Positions 1 through 9,082 of a stretch of DNA of 64,000 nt are shown here, in pieces. Source of the DNA: Phreatobacter stygius (GTDB lineage: Bacteria; Pseudomonadota; Alphaproteobacteria; Rhizobiales; Phreatobacteraceae); contig NZ_CP039690.1 of the NCBI RefSeq assembly GCF_005144885.1, positions 2,679,001-2,743,000 of the forward strand, written 5' to 3'. Every line of letters starts with the position of its first letter. The first letter of the stretch is position 1. A program made the translations under genes and the position numbers. The notes under the pieces are model-generated. The model was not told the DNA's origin, made no database searches, and was given only the letters and a program-made list of their open reading frames with translations.

Positions 1-633
1 CCGCGGGAACAGCGCTTCAATGGCGCCGCTGCGCACGTTCAAGCCACCGGTATAGGCGCCGAAGGCCGGCATGACGAGCCTTTGCCCGTCGCTGGCGAAG
101 GCGCGTCGCCTGATGCCGCGGCCGCGGCCGCGCACCTTGGCGCAGGGATGAAAATGCCCGGCGATTTCGCCGCGGGCCGGCCTGGAGGAGGGCTGGTGAA
201 CGAAGACCAGCCCCTGCTCGTCGATTGTTGTGGCGTGCTCGCCCGGCAAGATGCCGCTCAAGGCCTCGTCGTGATTGCCCTCGATCCAGATCCAGGACAG
301 GCCGCGCTGCAGGTCGCCGAGGGCTGTGCGGTCGCTGTCGGCAATCCGGTCGAGCGCCCCGCCGTCGTGAAAGCTGTCGCCGAGCGCAATGACCCGGCGC
401 GGGCGAAACCGGTCAAGCGCCAGGGCCAGCATGGCAAGCGTCGCGGCCGTATCATAAGGCGGCAACAGGACGCCGCGCGCGGCAAAGCTCGAGCCCTTTT
501 CCAGGTGCAGGTCGGAGACGACGAGAGTTTGCCTGTCGTCCCACCAGAGCGCGCCGGAACAGTCGACCACAAAGGCCTGGTCGGCGACCGGTATGATGGT
601 TTCGGCGAGTTTCCGGGCCGGTGCGGCGGTCAT
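1..633 (-). CDS. pdeM: Ligase-associated DNA damage response endonuclease PdeM (metallophosphoesterase), 3' end outside window
   Basis: The reading frame on the minus strand starts with ATG at 633-631 and stays open to the window edge, so the C-terminus is missing (about 211 residues visible). It shows the calcineurin-type metal-binding motifs in order: SDLHLEKG near residue 38, LGDSFHD near 77, GNHDEA near 108 and GHFHP near 150. PdeM is the phosphoesterase that accompanies the ligase-associated helicase, exonuclease and ATP-dependent DNA ligase in a bacterial repair cluster. Its start lies only 4 bases after the stop of the helicase gene, so the two are almost certainly cotranscribed. The ligase and exonuclease are not in the window and may lie beyond the left edge or elsewhere. 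Confidence 0.85.
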   Translation of the reverse strand, partial: MTAAPARKLAETIIPVADQAFVVDCSGALWWDDRQTLVVSDLHLEKGSSFAARGVLLPPYDTAATLAMLALALDRFRPRRVIALGDSFHDGGALDRIADSDRTALGDLQRGLSWIWIEGNHDEALSGILPGEHATTIDEQGLVFVHQPSSRPARGEIAGHFHPCAKVRGRGRGIRRRAFASDGQRLVMPAFGAYTGGLNVRSGAIEALFPR

Positions 634-637
634 CAGG

Positions 638-3166
638 TCATGCTCCGAGGCCAGCCTCGGCCAGAAGATCGGCCTCGGCTTCGGCGAGGATCGCGTCGGC
701 GGCTTCGCCATGCACCGGCTCGCGGCCGATTTCCAGCATGACCGGCACGGCGAGCGGGGATATTCGTTCAAGCCGTTTGTGCACGATTCGCCCCTTGATG
801 CGCGAGAGCATCTGGCCAAGGCGGGCGATATCGAGAAGCCCGGTTGCCGCATCGGCGCGCGCCGCTCGTAGCAGGATATGGCCCGGTTCGTGGCGGCGCA
901 GCACGTCATAGACCAGATCGGTCGACAGGGTGACCTGCCGGCCGGTCTTTTCCTTGCCTGGATGGCGCCGCTCGATCAGGCCCGAGATGACCGCGCAGGC
1001 GCGGAACATGCGCTTCATCAACTGGCTTTCGGCGAGCCAGGCTTCCAGGTCGTCGCCCAGCATGTCCTGGTCGAACAGCGCCGCCATTGACAGCCGACCA
1101 CTGGCGATGGCCTGGCCGATATCGGCCAGGCACCAGACCGACAGCGAATAGTCGGTCGCGACGAAACCCATTGGCTTCATGCCGGCGCGCTCGAGCCGGC
1201 GGGTCAAGAGCATCCCAAGCGTCTGGTGCGCCAGGCGGCCTTCGAAGGGATAAGCCACGAGATAAAATTTGGCGGCACGGGGAAATGTCTCGACCAGCAA
1301 TTCGTCCCGGCCGGGGATCACCGAGACCCGGCGCTGCAGCTCCAGCCAGTCGGCGACGGGACGCGGCAGCTCCTTCCAGGCGGCCCGATCCGACAGCATG
1401 CGCCTGACGCTGTCGGCCAGGAAGGTCGAGAGCGGAAACTTGCCGCCGGAATAGGCCGGAATTCTCGGTTCTTTCGACGACGAGCGCGATGCGTAGACCT
1501 CGTCTTCGACCAGAGCGTCATATTGCAGGATCTCGCCGGCGAACAGGAAGGTGTCGCCGGGCACCAGGCCCTCGATGAAATATTCCTCGATCTCGCCGAG
1601 AACCCGGCCGCCGCGGGCGATCGGCCCGGCATAGCCGTGTTTCGGCTGGCGCGCCGAGCGGACGAGCCTGACCTTCAACATGGTCGATTCGACGATGGTG
1701 CCGATATTCATCCGGTATTGGGTGGCGAGCTTCGGGTGGGACAGGGCCCAGAGGCCGTTCTTGCCGAGCCGGATCTTGGCGAAGCGTTCGTAACTCTTCA
1801 GCGCATAACCGCCGGTGGCGACGAAGGCCAGGACATCGTCGAAATCGGCTCGGGCGAGGTCGGCATAGGGCGCGGCACTTCGCACCTCCCCATAAAGCGC
1901 CGCCGCGGCAAAGGGTCCTGCACAGGCGGTGCCCAGAATATGCTGCGCCAGCACGTCGAATGCGCCGGTGCGCAGCGGTGGCGTATCCTGCGCGCCGTCG
2001 CGCACGGCCTCGAGGGCCGCACGGCATTCCAGCACTTCGAAGCGATTGGCCGGCACCAGCACCGCTTGTGAGGCTTCGTCGAGCCGATGATTGGCCCGGC
2101 CGATCCGCTGCATCAGCCGGCTCGCCCCCTTTGGCGCGCCGACATTCAGCACGAGGTCGACATCACCCCAGTCGACGCCGAGATCCAGCGACGAGGTGCA
2201 GACGACCGCCTTCAGCCGGCCTGCCGCCATGGCGTCCTCGACCCGCCGGCGCTGGGCGACATCCAGGGAGCCGTGATGCAGGGCGATCGCCAGGCCGTCG
2301 TCATTGATGCCCCACAACGACTGGAACAGCATTTCCGCCTGTGAGCGGGTGTTGACGAAAACCAGCGTGGTGCGATGGACCTTGATCGCCTCGTAGATTT
2401 CGTGAAGCGCATGTTTCGCCGAATGGCCAGACCAGGGCAGGTGCGCACGTGTCTCCAGCATGGAGACATCGGCGCGCGCGCCGCCTTCCGCGACGACGAT
2501 TTCGGCAAGTGGCCGGCTTCGATGCTGTGGCACCAGGAACCGCGCGAGATCGGCGGGATCGGCAACGGTTGCCGACAGGCCGACGGCCTGGAGATCGGGG
2601 GCCAGCTCGAACAGGCGCGCCAGGCCAAGCGACAGGAGGTCACCGCGCTTCGACGTGACCAGCGCGTGCAATTCATCGAGCACGACGCGCTTCAGGCCAG
2701 CGAACAGAAGGGGCGCGTCGGCGCTGGCGATCAACAGGGCCAGCTGCTCGGGTGTCGTCAGCAGGATCTGCGGCGGATCCGCACGTTGGCGCAGCCGCTT
2801 GGCCGCCGGCGTATCGCCGGTCCGCGTCTCGATGCGCATGGCAAGGCCCATCTCGGCAACCGGCTTGTACAGATTGCGCGCAACGTCGACGGCCAGCGCC
2901 TTCAGCGGCGAGATATAGAGGGTGTGCAGGCCGGAGCGCTCGCGTGGCCTGGCCGCGCTCAACTCGACAAGGCTCGGCAGGAAGCCGGCCAGCGTCTTGC
3001 CGGCTCCGGTCGGTGCCACCAGCAGCACCGATCGTCCGGTCCGGCCGAGCGCCAGAAGCTGCAGTTGATGCGCTCGGGGCGTCCAGCCACGGCTGGCGAA
3101 CCAGCCGCCGAAGCGCTCCGGCAGCACGGTCGCGTCCTTCAGGGTCTCGGTCGAGCGCGCGGACAT
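638..3166 (-). CDS. Ligase-associated DEXH-box DNA helicase (Lhr-like)
   Basis: An 842-residue superfamily 2 helicase. Motif I APTGAGKT lies near residue 52, motif II is DELH (VVLDELHAL near 165), motif III GLSATV follows, and motif VI QRIGRANHR closes the core; the long C-terminal half is the Lhr-associated domain. This size and composition match the helicase of the ligase-associated DNA-damage cluster rather than the about 1,500-residue Lhr. An in-frame ATG at 3226 would add 20 residues of unlikely composition, so the ATG at 3166 (MSARSTET) is preferred. pdeM follows after 4 bases. ATP-driven unwinding during repair is expected from the family; the exact substrate is not known. Confidence 0.9.
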   Translation of the reverse strand: MSARSTETLKDATVLPERFGGWFASRGWTPRAHQLQLLALGRTGRSVLLVAPTGAGKTLAGFLPSLVELSAARPRERSGLHTLYISPLKALAVDVARNLYKPVAEMGLAMRIETRTGDTPAAKRLRQRADPPQILLTTPEQLALLIASADAPLLFAGLKRVVLDELHALVTSKRGDLLSLGLARLFELAPDLQAVGLSATVADPADLARFLVPQHRSRPLAEIVVAEGGARADVSMLETRAHLPWSGHSAKHALHEIYEAIKVHRTTLVFVNTRSQAEMLFQSLWGINDDGLAIALHHGSLDVAQRRRVEDAMAAGRLKAVVCTSSLDLGVDWGDVDLVLNVGAPKGASRLMQRIGRANHRLDEASQAVLVPANRFEVLECRAALEAVRDGAQDTPPLRTGAFDVLAQHILGTACAGPFAAAALYGEVRSAAPYADLARADFDDVLAFVATGGYALKSYERFAKIRLGKNGLWALSHPKLATQYRMNIGTIVESTMLKVRLVRSARQPKHGYAGPIARGGRVLGEIEEYFIEGLVPGDTFLFAGEILQYDALVEDEVYASRSSSKEPRIPAYSGGKFPLSTFLADSVRRMLSDRAAWKELPRPVADWLELQRRVSVIPGRDELLVETFPRAAKFYLVAYPFEGRLAHQTLGMLLTRRLERAGMKPMGFVATDYSLSVWCLADIGQAIASGRLSMAALFDQDMLGDDLEAWLAESQLMKRMFRACAVISGLIERRHPGKEKTGRQVTLSTDLVYDVLRRHEPGHILLRAARADAATGLLDIARLGQMLSRIKGRIVHKRLERISPLAVPVMLEIGREPVHGEAADAILAEAEADLLAEAGLGA

Positions 3167-3311
3167 GACCCCAAGAACTAAACGCGAACAGCGCGGAGGT
3201 CGAGAGGCGCCGTCCAAGCGCGCCATTCATGCCAGGATTGATTTGCGCGCGGCTGCTTCTGATGCTCTGAGGGCGGCAGGTCGCGTCAGCGCGCCATTGC
3301 CGGAGCCTGCC

Positions 3312-3686
3312 ATGATTGCCACCCGCCTGATCACCTGCCTCGCCGCCCTGATCGGCGCGGCAGGCGTTGTGCTCGCTGCCCTCTCAACCCATGCCTATGC
3401 CGGCACCAGCCTGAACGTGGCCGCGAGCATGCTGTCGCTGCACGCCCCGGCCATTCTCGCGCTTGCGATCGGCGGCAGGGCGGGTGTGTTGCACGCTCCC
3501 ACGTCGGTGGTCGCCGCCTGGGGCCTGATCGTCGGTGTCTTGCTCTTTTCCGGCGATCTCGGCTGGCGCGCCTATTCCGGCGCGGCGGCGTTTCCGATGG
3601 CGGCGCCGTCAGGCGGTGTCGTGCTGATCGCCGGCTGGCTGATCGCTGCCTTGTCCGGTCTCATCGGCCAGGCGCGCCGCGCCTGA
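3312..3686 (+). CDS. DUF423 family membrane protein
   Basis: A 124-residue protein with four hydrophobic segments (about residues 5-24, 38-56, 64-82 and 92-112). It has the DUF423 look: an N-terminal LAALIGAAGVVLAAL helix, a short His-containing stretch (LSLHAPAILAL) and a central GDLGWRAYSG motif. The frame extends upstream, but the ATG at 3312 starts directly at the membrane helix and gives the usual family length. DUF423 proteins are small inner-membrane proteins without an assigned reaction. The gene is divergent from the helicase and convergent with the citrate-synthase gene, whose stop is 16 bases away. Confidence 0.8.
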   Translation: MIATRLITCLAALIGAAGVVLAALSTHAYAGTSLNVAASMLSLHAPAILALAIGGRAGVLHAPTSVVAAWGLIVGVLLFSGDLGWRAYSGAAAFPMAAPSGGVVLIAGWLIAALSGLIGQARRA

Positions 3687-3702
3687 GCCGGGCCGGATCG
3701 CA

Positions 3703-4875
3703 TCATTCGACCGGCTGCGGCCCGACATAGCGGGCGCGCGGGCGGATCAGCGTGCCGTCCTGCTGCTGTTCCAGCGCATGGGCGATCCAGCCAACCGTGC
3801 GGCCGACGGCAAACAGGGCCAGAGCCGAGCCCGCGGCGAGCCGCAGCGCCCGGCAGGCCGAAACCAGCGCGAAATCGATATTGGGATCGCGCCGGCCGAT
3901 TTCGTCCATCGCCGCGATCAGCGCCGCGCGCGTCGGGTCGGCCGGCAGCAGCGCAAGCAAGGCCCGCGCCCGCGGGTCGCCACCCGGATAGAGCGGATGG
4001 CCGAAGCCCGGCAGCCGGTCGCCGCGTCTCAGCCGTTCTTCCACCACCCGGGTGGCGTCGCCGATACGTTCGGCTTCGTCGAACAGGATCTCGACCAGGC
4101 TGGTCGTACCGCCGTGCAGCGGCCCGGACAGCGCTCCAAGGCCGCCGAGGAGACAGGCCGTCAGCGAGGCCCCGGTGGAGGCGACGACCCGGACCGCGAA
4201 AGCCGAGGCGTTCGATTCATGGTCGGCCAGCAGCACCATGGCGGCGCGGATGATCTCCGCATCCGCGGGTCCGACGCCCCAGGCATGGGCCATCTGAAGG
4301 TGGATCGGCTGCGGACCTGTCGCGGTACCGGTGACGCCAGCCGCCATCAGGCGCAGCAACGTGGCCGCCTCGGGCCACAGCCGGCGTATATCGCGCTGCC
4401 AGATCATGCGCGTGTTGACACCGCGCTCGGCCAACAGCGCAAGGCAGCGATCGATCGGATGCGCGCCAGCCGCCATGGCCGGCGCCGGCAGGTCGGACGT
4501 ATCGGCGAACGGGTCGTTCGGTTCGCATTGCCAGAGCAGGCGCGCGGCGTCCTCGACCGTTGCGGCCTTGGCGAGCTCGACCGCATCCCGGCCGCGATAG
4601 AACAGGCGGTTGTCCTCGATCAAGGTGATGCCCGACGACAGCGCCGGTGGCCCCCAGTCGAGGCTTGCCCCGGCAATCTGCTCGGGTTTGCGGCCGCGCG
4701 CCTTGGTTTTGGCCAGCCGCGCGATGTCGGCGGCCCGGTAGACGCTTCGCCGCGGATCGTCGACGTCCGGACGCGCCTGGATCAGGCCGCGGCTGACATA
4801 GGCATAAAGGCTGGCCCGGGCAATGCCGAGCATGGCGGCAGCGGTGTTGGCGTCGAGGAACCGGTCGAGCGTCAT
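3703..4875 (-). CDS. Citrate synthase family protein with N-terminal MerR-type helix-turn-helix
   Basis: 390 residues. Residues 1-65 form a MerR/excisionase-like HTH (AAAMLGIARASLYAYVSRG) followed by a basic linker (KTKARGRKP). The rest is a citrate synthase fold with SGPLHGGT, GFGHPLYPGG and DPNIDF, so both catalytic histidines and the catalytic aspartate seem present, and it ends in the usual LIRPRARYVGP tail. The start at ATG 4875 was chosen because the HTH begins immediately after it. It is divergent from a second citrate-synthase gene across a 100-bp spacer holding a perfect palindrome, so the HTH may read that site; this is inference. Citrate or 2-methylcitrate synthase activity, or a purely regulatory acyl-CoA sensor, are all possible. 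Confidence 0.85.
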   Translation of the reverse strand: MTLDRFLDANTAAAMLGIARASLYAYVSRGLIQARPDVDDPRRSVYRAADIARLAKTKARGRKPEQIAGASLDWGPPALSSGITLIEDNRLFYRGRDAVELAKAATVEDAARLLWQCEPNDPFADTSDLPAPAMAAGAHPIDRCLALLAERGVNTRMIWQRDIRRLWPEAATLLRLMAAGVTGTATGPQPIHLQMAHAWGVGPADAEIIRAAMVLLADHESNASAFAVRVVASTGASLTACLLGGLGALSGPLHGGTTSLVEILFDEAERIGDATRVVEERLRRGDRLPGFGHPLYPGGDPRARALLALLPADPTRAALIAAMDEIGRRDPNIDFALVSACRALRLAAGSALALFAVGRTVGWIAHALEQQQDGTLIRPRARYVGPQPVE

Positions 4876-4897
4876 GGCTTTCAGGTCCGGGCATAAT

Positions 4898-4920
4898 ATA
4901 TTGATTACCTGAATCAATAT
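4898..4920. promoter_or_regulatory. Perfect palindrome between the divergent citrate-synthase genes (candidate operator)
   Basis: Two 9-base arms, ATATTGATT and AATCAATAT, are exact reverse complements with a 5-base spacer (acctg). The site lies in an AT-rich stretch of an otherwise GC-rich region, 22 bases from one start codon and 55 from the other, where a shared operator or overlapping promoters would be expected. The neighbouring HTH-citrate synthase is an obvious candidate binder, but that is not shown. Confidence 0.6.
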
Positions 4921-4975
4921 TGACGATATGAATTTGAAGCGCAAGCTGGCGATCCGAAAATGACGAGGTATTGCC

Positions 4976-6061
4976 ATGTCTTCAGGTCTCGATGACGTCA
5001 TCGCCGCTGAAACCGTTCTGAGCCATGTCGACGGCGCCGCCGGCCGGCTGATCGTTCGCGGGTTCGATCTGGACGAGCTCGCCGGGCAGCGAAGCTTCGA
5101 AGCGGTGCTGGCCTTGCTCTGGGACGGTTTCGTGGCCGAATCGATGGATGAACAGGCGATCCGCGCGGCGCTCGGCAAGGCCCGTGTCGCCGCTTATGCG
5201 ACCGTCGGCAGGCTGATCGCCGCGACCGACGGGCTGTCCGCGGTCGAATCGCTCCGGCTGCTGCTCGCAGCCCTGCCGGATGCCGAGCCGACGCCTCACC
5301 ATGTCCTGGCGGTTGCCGCCGTTCCGGTCTTTGCCGCCGCGATCGCCCGCCGCAAGCGCGGCCTCGCTCCGGTCGCACCCGACGAGAGCCTCGGCCAGGC
5401 CGAGGACTGCCTGCGAATGATGCGCGGACAGGCCGTTCCGGCAGCCCATGCCCGGGCGCTCGAGGCCTATCTCGTCACCGTCGCCGATCACGGGCTCAAT
5501 GCCTCGACCTTCGCCGCGCGGGTCATCGCCTCGACGCGCGCCGGCTTGCTGTCGGCCGTGGTTGGCGCGCTTTGCGCGCTGAAGGGGCCGCTGCACGGCG
5601 GGGCACCCGGCCCGGTTCTCGATATGCTCGATGCCATTGGCACTCCGGCCAATATCCGGCCATGGCTTGCTTCGGCGCTTGCCGATGGCGCGCGCCTGAT
5701 GGGTTTCGGCCACCGGATCTACCGGGTGCGCGACCCGCGCGCCGATGTGCTGAAGGGCGTCGCCGCCGATCTCAGCCTCGGCAACAACCGGATCCGTTTC
5801 GCCGAGGAGGTGGAAGCCGGCGCCCTCGAGCTGCTGCGCGAGCACAAGGCCGGGCGGTCGCTCGACACCAATGTCGAGTTCTATACCGCCCTGGTTCTCG
5901 AAGCCCTGGAGCTGCCGCGCGACAGTTTCACCAATGTCTTCGCGACCGGTCGCGTCGCCGGCTGGACCGCCCATGTCCTCGAGCAGGAGCAGAGTGGCCG
6001 GATCATCCGTCCGCAGTCGCATTATACCGGCCCGATGCCCGGACAGCTGCACGCGGCCTGA
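4976..6061 (+). CDS. Citrate synthase / 2-methylcitrate synthase family protein
   Basis: 361 residues, no HTH. The citrate synthase signature is clear: GPLHGG with His207, GFGHRIYR with His246 and the C-terminal RIIRPQSHYTGP. Where citrate synthases usually have NVDFY with the catalytic aspartate, this protein has NVEFY, so residue 301 is glutamate. GAGG sits 8 bases before the ATG. It forms a divergent pair with the HTH-fused paralogue at 3703-4875 and probably condenses an acyl-CoA with oxaloacetate. Whether it is the housekeeping enzyme cannot be told; the short length and paired arrangement point to an accessory role. An MFS gene follows in the same direction. Confidence 0.85.
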   Translation: MSSGLDDVIAAETVLSHVDGAAGRLIVRGFDLDELAGQRSFEAVLALLWDGFVAESMDEQAIRAALGKARVAAYATVGRLIAATDGLSAVESLRLLLAALPDAEPTPHHVLAVAAVPVFAAAIARRKRGLAPVAPDESLGQAEDCLRMMRGQAVPAAHARALEAYLVTVADHGLNASTFAARVIASTRAGLLSAVVGALCALKGPLHGGAPGPVLDMLDAIGTPANIRPWLASALADGARLMGFGHRIYRVRDPRADVLKGVAADLSLGNNRIRFAEEVEAGALELLREHKAGRSLDTNVEFYTALVLEALELPRDSFTNVFATGRVAGWTAHVLEQEQSGRIIRPQSHYTGPMPGQLHAA

Positions 6062-6264
6062 GCCGCCATGGCGCGGTGACCGGTCACCGCGCCAGCAAGC
6101 CCGTCGGGAGATGCAAGGCCGTCGCGCGGGACTGCTGCTGTTTTGTGCAGGTGGAGAATGTTAACCTCTCCGGCCCTGCCCTTGATGGTGCCGACTTGCT
6201 GCAAAAGACATCACCTGCACCCAACCGGGCTTCGTCGTCCGAAATCGACGGCCCGGCCGCCTGG

Positions 6265-7443
6265 ATGCGTCTTCTGGTGGCGCTGGCGCTCGGCACCATC
6301 GGCGGTGTCGGCATGTGGTCGGTGGTCGTCGTGCTGCCCGCAGTGCAGGCGGATTTTGGCATCGCGCGCGGCGACGCCTCCCTGCCCTATACATTCACGA
6401 TGATCGGCTTCGCCCTCGGTGGCGTGCTGATGGGCCGGCTGACCGATCGTTTCGGCATCATGTTCCCGGTGATGGGCGGCGGCCTGGTCATGGGCCTCGG
6501 TTATGTGATCGCCGGACTGGCGCCCAATGTCTGGGTGTTCGCGGCGGCCCACGGCCTGCTCATCGGAATGTTCGGTGCGGCCGCCGTATTCGGGCCGCTG
6601 ATGGCGCATGTCTCGCTGTGGTTCCACAAGCGGCGCGGGATCGCCGTCGCGCTCTGCGCCTGCGGCAACTACATCGCAGGCGCAGTCTGGCCGCAGGTGG
6701 TTCGTTTCGCGCTCGAATCGGTCGGCTGGCGCATGACCCATATCGCGATCGGCATTTTCGTCGCGGTGACGATGGCGCCACTTGCGCTGCTGTTGCGTCG
6801 GGCCCCGCCGCCGGAGCCGGTCACGACCAGCGCCTCGCCCCATATCCGCAAGACCGCGGGCCTCGGGCTGCAACCGAACAGCTTGATGTGGCTCCTCGCC
6901 GTTGCCGGTGTTGCCTGCTGTGTTGCCATGGCCATGCCGCAGGTCCATATCGTCGCCTATTGCGCCGATCTCGGTTACGGCGTCGCGCGTGGCGCGGAAA
7001 TGCTGTCCTTGATGTTGGCCTTCGGTGTCGTCAGCCGGGTCGCCTCGGGCTTTATCGCCGACCGGATCGGCGGGCTTGCGACATTGCTTCTCAGCGCGGT
7101 TCTCCAGGGGGTGGCGCTGTTGCTGTTCCTGACCTCGGACGCTTTAACGCCGCTCTATATCTTCTCGATCCTGTTCGGCCTGTTCCAGGGCGGCATCGTG
7201 CCGAGCTATGCCATTATCGTGCGGGAATATTTCCCGGCGGGCGAGGCCGGGGTGCGGGTGGGCGTCGTGTTGATGGCGACCCTTCTGGGCATGGCTCTCG
7301 GCGGTTGGATGTCGGGCGTCATCTACGACCTGACCCAGTCCTACCAGGCCGCCTTCGTCAACGGCATCCTGTGGAACCTGCTCAACGTGGCGATTGTCGG
7401 CTGGCTCTTGTTCCGGCGCGAGCGGATCACCCGACGGGCCTGA
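6265..7443 (+). CDS. MFS transporter
   Basis: About 392 residues, mostly twelve hydrophobic helices. The loop 2-3 motif of the major facilitator family is visible (GVLMGRLTDRFG, about residues 55-66), with a repeat in the second half (SGFIADRIGG). The substrate cannot be read. The start is uncertain: ATG at 6265 leaves only a few residues before helix 1, while in-frame GTG codons at 6145 and 6151 would add about 40 residues; none has a convincing ribosome binding site. It lies 203 bases after the citrate-synthase gene on the same strand, so export or import of an organic acid is conceivable but unproven. Confidence 0.8.
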   Translation: MRLLVALALGTIGGVGMWSVVVVLPAVQADFGIARGDASLPYTFTMIGFALGGVLMGRLTDRFGIMFPVMGGGLVMGLGYVIAGLAPNVWVFAAAHGLLIGMFGAAAVFGPLMAHVSLWFHKRRGIAVALCACGNYIAGAVWPQVVRFALESVGWRMTHIAIGIFVAVTMAPLALLLRRAPPPEPVTTSASPHIRKTAGLGLQPNSLMWLLAVAGVACCVAMAMPQVHIVAYCADLGYGVARGAEMLSLMLAFGVVSRVASGFIADRIGGLATLLLSAVLQGVALLLFLTSDALTPLYIFSILFGLFQGGIVPSYAIIVREYFPAGEAGVRVGVVLMATLLGMALGGWMSGVIYDLTQSYQAAFVNGILWNLLNVAIVGWLLFRRERITRRA

Positions 7444-7536
7444 GCGGCGGCCTGGCATTCTCGACGGCGCTGCCGCGATGTGGCCAATCTTGCCGCGCGG
7501 TTCCAAGGGCCGCTGGCCCCCAGGCGGGAGGCAGAC

Positions 7537-8133
7537 ATGAAAGGCATCACCCGGATCGGCATCGACGTTCCCCATGTCGAGCAGCTTTTCACCACCTTCG
7601 ATCCATCGCCGTTCCATGAGCACAACCTGAACCGGCCGATCGGCCAATATATCGTCTCCCAGGCCTGGGACGCGCCGCGCGGCGACGGTTTCATCATCGA
7701 CCTCTCCGAAAATGGCCAGCCGGCCGCACGGGCGACCACCAGCAAGCTGGAGAAGGTGGTCGACGTGCATTTTGGACGCCTTGCCACCACCGAGCACCAG
7801 AATTTGCGCCGGCTGCTGCGGCGCGGGGTGATTTCGCTGATGATCGGATTGTGCGTGCTCGCCGCCTGCACGGCACTGGCCCAGGTGGTCGACGCTGCGC
7901 CGATCCGTGACGGCTGGCGCGAGGGCCTGCGCGACGGGCTTTCGGTGTTCGGCTGGGTCGCCAACTGGCGGCCCGCCGAGATCCTGCTCTACGACTGGTG
8001 GCCGGTGCGCCGGTCGCGCAACCTTTATCGCAGGCTGGCGGCGGCCGAGGTGGTGCCGGCCGGCGGGCCGCGGCTCGCGCCCGCGCCGCCGCTCAGTTCG
8101 AGCCCATCAGACGGATGGCGGCCGGCCCCATGA
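7537..8133 (+). CDS. Conserved hypothetical membrane protein
   Basis: 198 residues starting at an ATG preceded by GGGAGG at good spacing. Residues 1-85 are soluble and include a DLSENGQPAARATTSKLEK stretch; one hydrophobic helix follows (about residues 96-118, VISLMIGLCVLAACTAL); the C-terminal part is rich in Trp and Arg (DWWPVRRSRNLYRRL) and presumably cytosolic. No family with a known function is recognised. Its last 41 bases overlap the end of tadC on the opposite strand, so the two genes are convergent and overlapping. Confidence 0.7.
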   Translation: MKGITRIGIDVPHVEQLFTTFDPSPFHEHNLNRPIGQYIVSQAWDAPRGDGFIIDLSENGQPAARATTSKLEKVVDVHFGRLATTEHQNLRRLLRRGVISLMIGLCVLAACTALAQVVDAAPIRDGWREGLRDGLSVFGWVANWRPAEILLYDWWPVRRSRNLYRRLAAAEVVPAGGPRLAPAPPLSSSPSDGWRPAP

Positions 8134-9067
8134 TGACGATGAACAGGCAGGGCAGGAAGAACAGGATCATCGGCACGGTCAGCTTGGGCGGCAGTCCCGC
8201 GGCCTTTTTTTCCGCTTCGGACATGCGCATGTCGCGATTTTCCTGGGCCATGACGCGCAGCGTATTGGCCAGCGGCGTGCCGTAGCGCTCGGACTGGATG
8301 AGCGCCATGCAGACTGCCCGCACCCCGTCGAGATCGGTGCGCTTGGCGAGGTTTTCATAGGCGAGCCGGCGATCCTGCAGGTAGCTGAGCTCGGCCGTCG
8401 TCAGCGTCAGTTCCTCGGCCAGCGGCACCGATTGGGTGCCGATCTCGCCGCTGACGCGCCTGAATGCGACTTCGATCGACATGCCGCTCTCGACGCAGAT
8501 CAGCATCAGATCCAGGGCGTCGGGAAAGGCCCGCCGGATCGAGGTCTGCCGGCGCGCGATCTGGTTTTTCAGGAACAGCATCGGCAGCTGCAGGCCAATA
8601 TAGGCGGCAAACAGGGCAAGCAGCAGCCGGACGATCGCCGGTTGCTGAAGATCGTTGATAACAAAGAGATAAAACAGCGCCACCATGAAGGTGATGACCG
8701 GCACCACCAAGCGGAAGAGCAGGAAGGCGACATAGGGACCCTGGCCGCGGTGGCCGGCCTGCATGAGCTTGTCACGCGCCTCGTCCTGGGCGAGGTGTTT
8801 GGTCAGCTTCAGCGTCTCGACGATCGACAGCATCCAGGCCTTCGGTGTCGGCCGGACATTGATCCGCTCGCCGCTGGCGAGCCGCGCGCGCTCACGTTCG
8901 CGAATGCGGCTGCGCTCGACCGAGACCGCTTTCATGCGCCGGCCGAGATTGTCGCCGGCAAGCAGCGGCATGGTGAAGGTCAGGACGGTCGCGCCCACCG
9001 CGATGGCGATGAGCAGCTGGATCATGAAATCCCGGTCGTGAAGCTTCTCGATGAGGAGGCCCAGCAT
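8093..9067 (-). CDS. tadC: TadC-like pilus assembly inner-membrane protein (type II secretion F domain)
   Basis: 324 residues with an N-terminal helix, a charged cytosolic part and the T2SSF domain (about residues 185-310: DALDLMLICVESGMSIEVAF) ended by a hydrophobic C-terminus. TadC and TadB together form the platform on which the CpaF ATPase works during Flp pilus assembly. It is the last gene of the minus-strand tad operon, 15 bases after tadB. Its 3' end overlaps the convergent unknown gene by 41 bases. Confidence 0.9.
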   Translation of the reverse strand: MLGLLIEKLHDRDFMIQLLIAIAVGATVLTFTMPLLAGDNLGRRMKAVSVERSRIRERERARLASGERINVRPTPKAWMLSIVETLKLTKHLAQDEARDKLMQAGHRGQGPYVAFLLFRLVVPVITFMVALFYLFVINDLQQPAIVRLLLALFAAYIGLQLPMLFLKNQIARRQTSIRRAFPDALDLMLICVESGMSIEVAFRRVSGEIGTQSVPLAEELTLTTAELSYLQDRRLAYENLAKRTDLDGVRAVCMALIQSERYGTPLANTLRVMAQENRDMRMSEAEKKAAGLPPKLTVPMILFFLPCLFIVIMGPAAIRLMGSN

Positions 9068-9082
9068 GTCAGCTCTTCCGCA

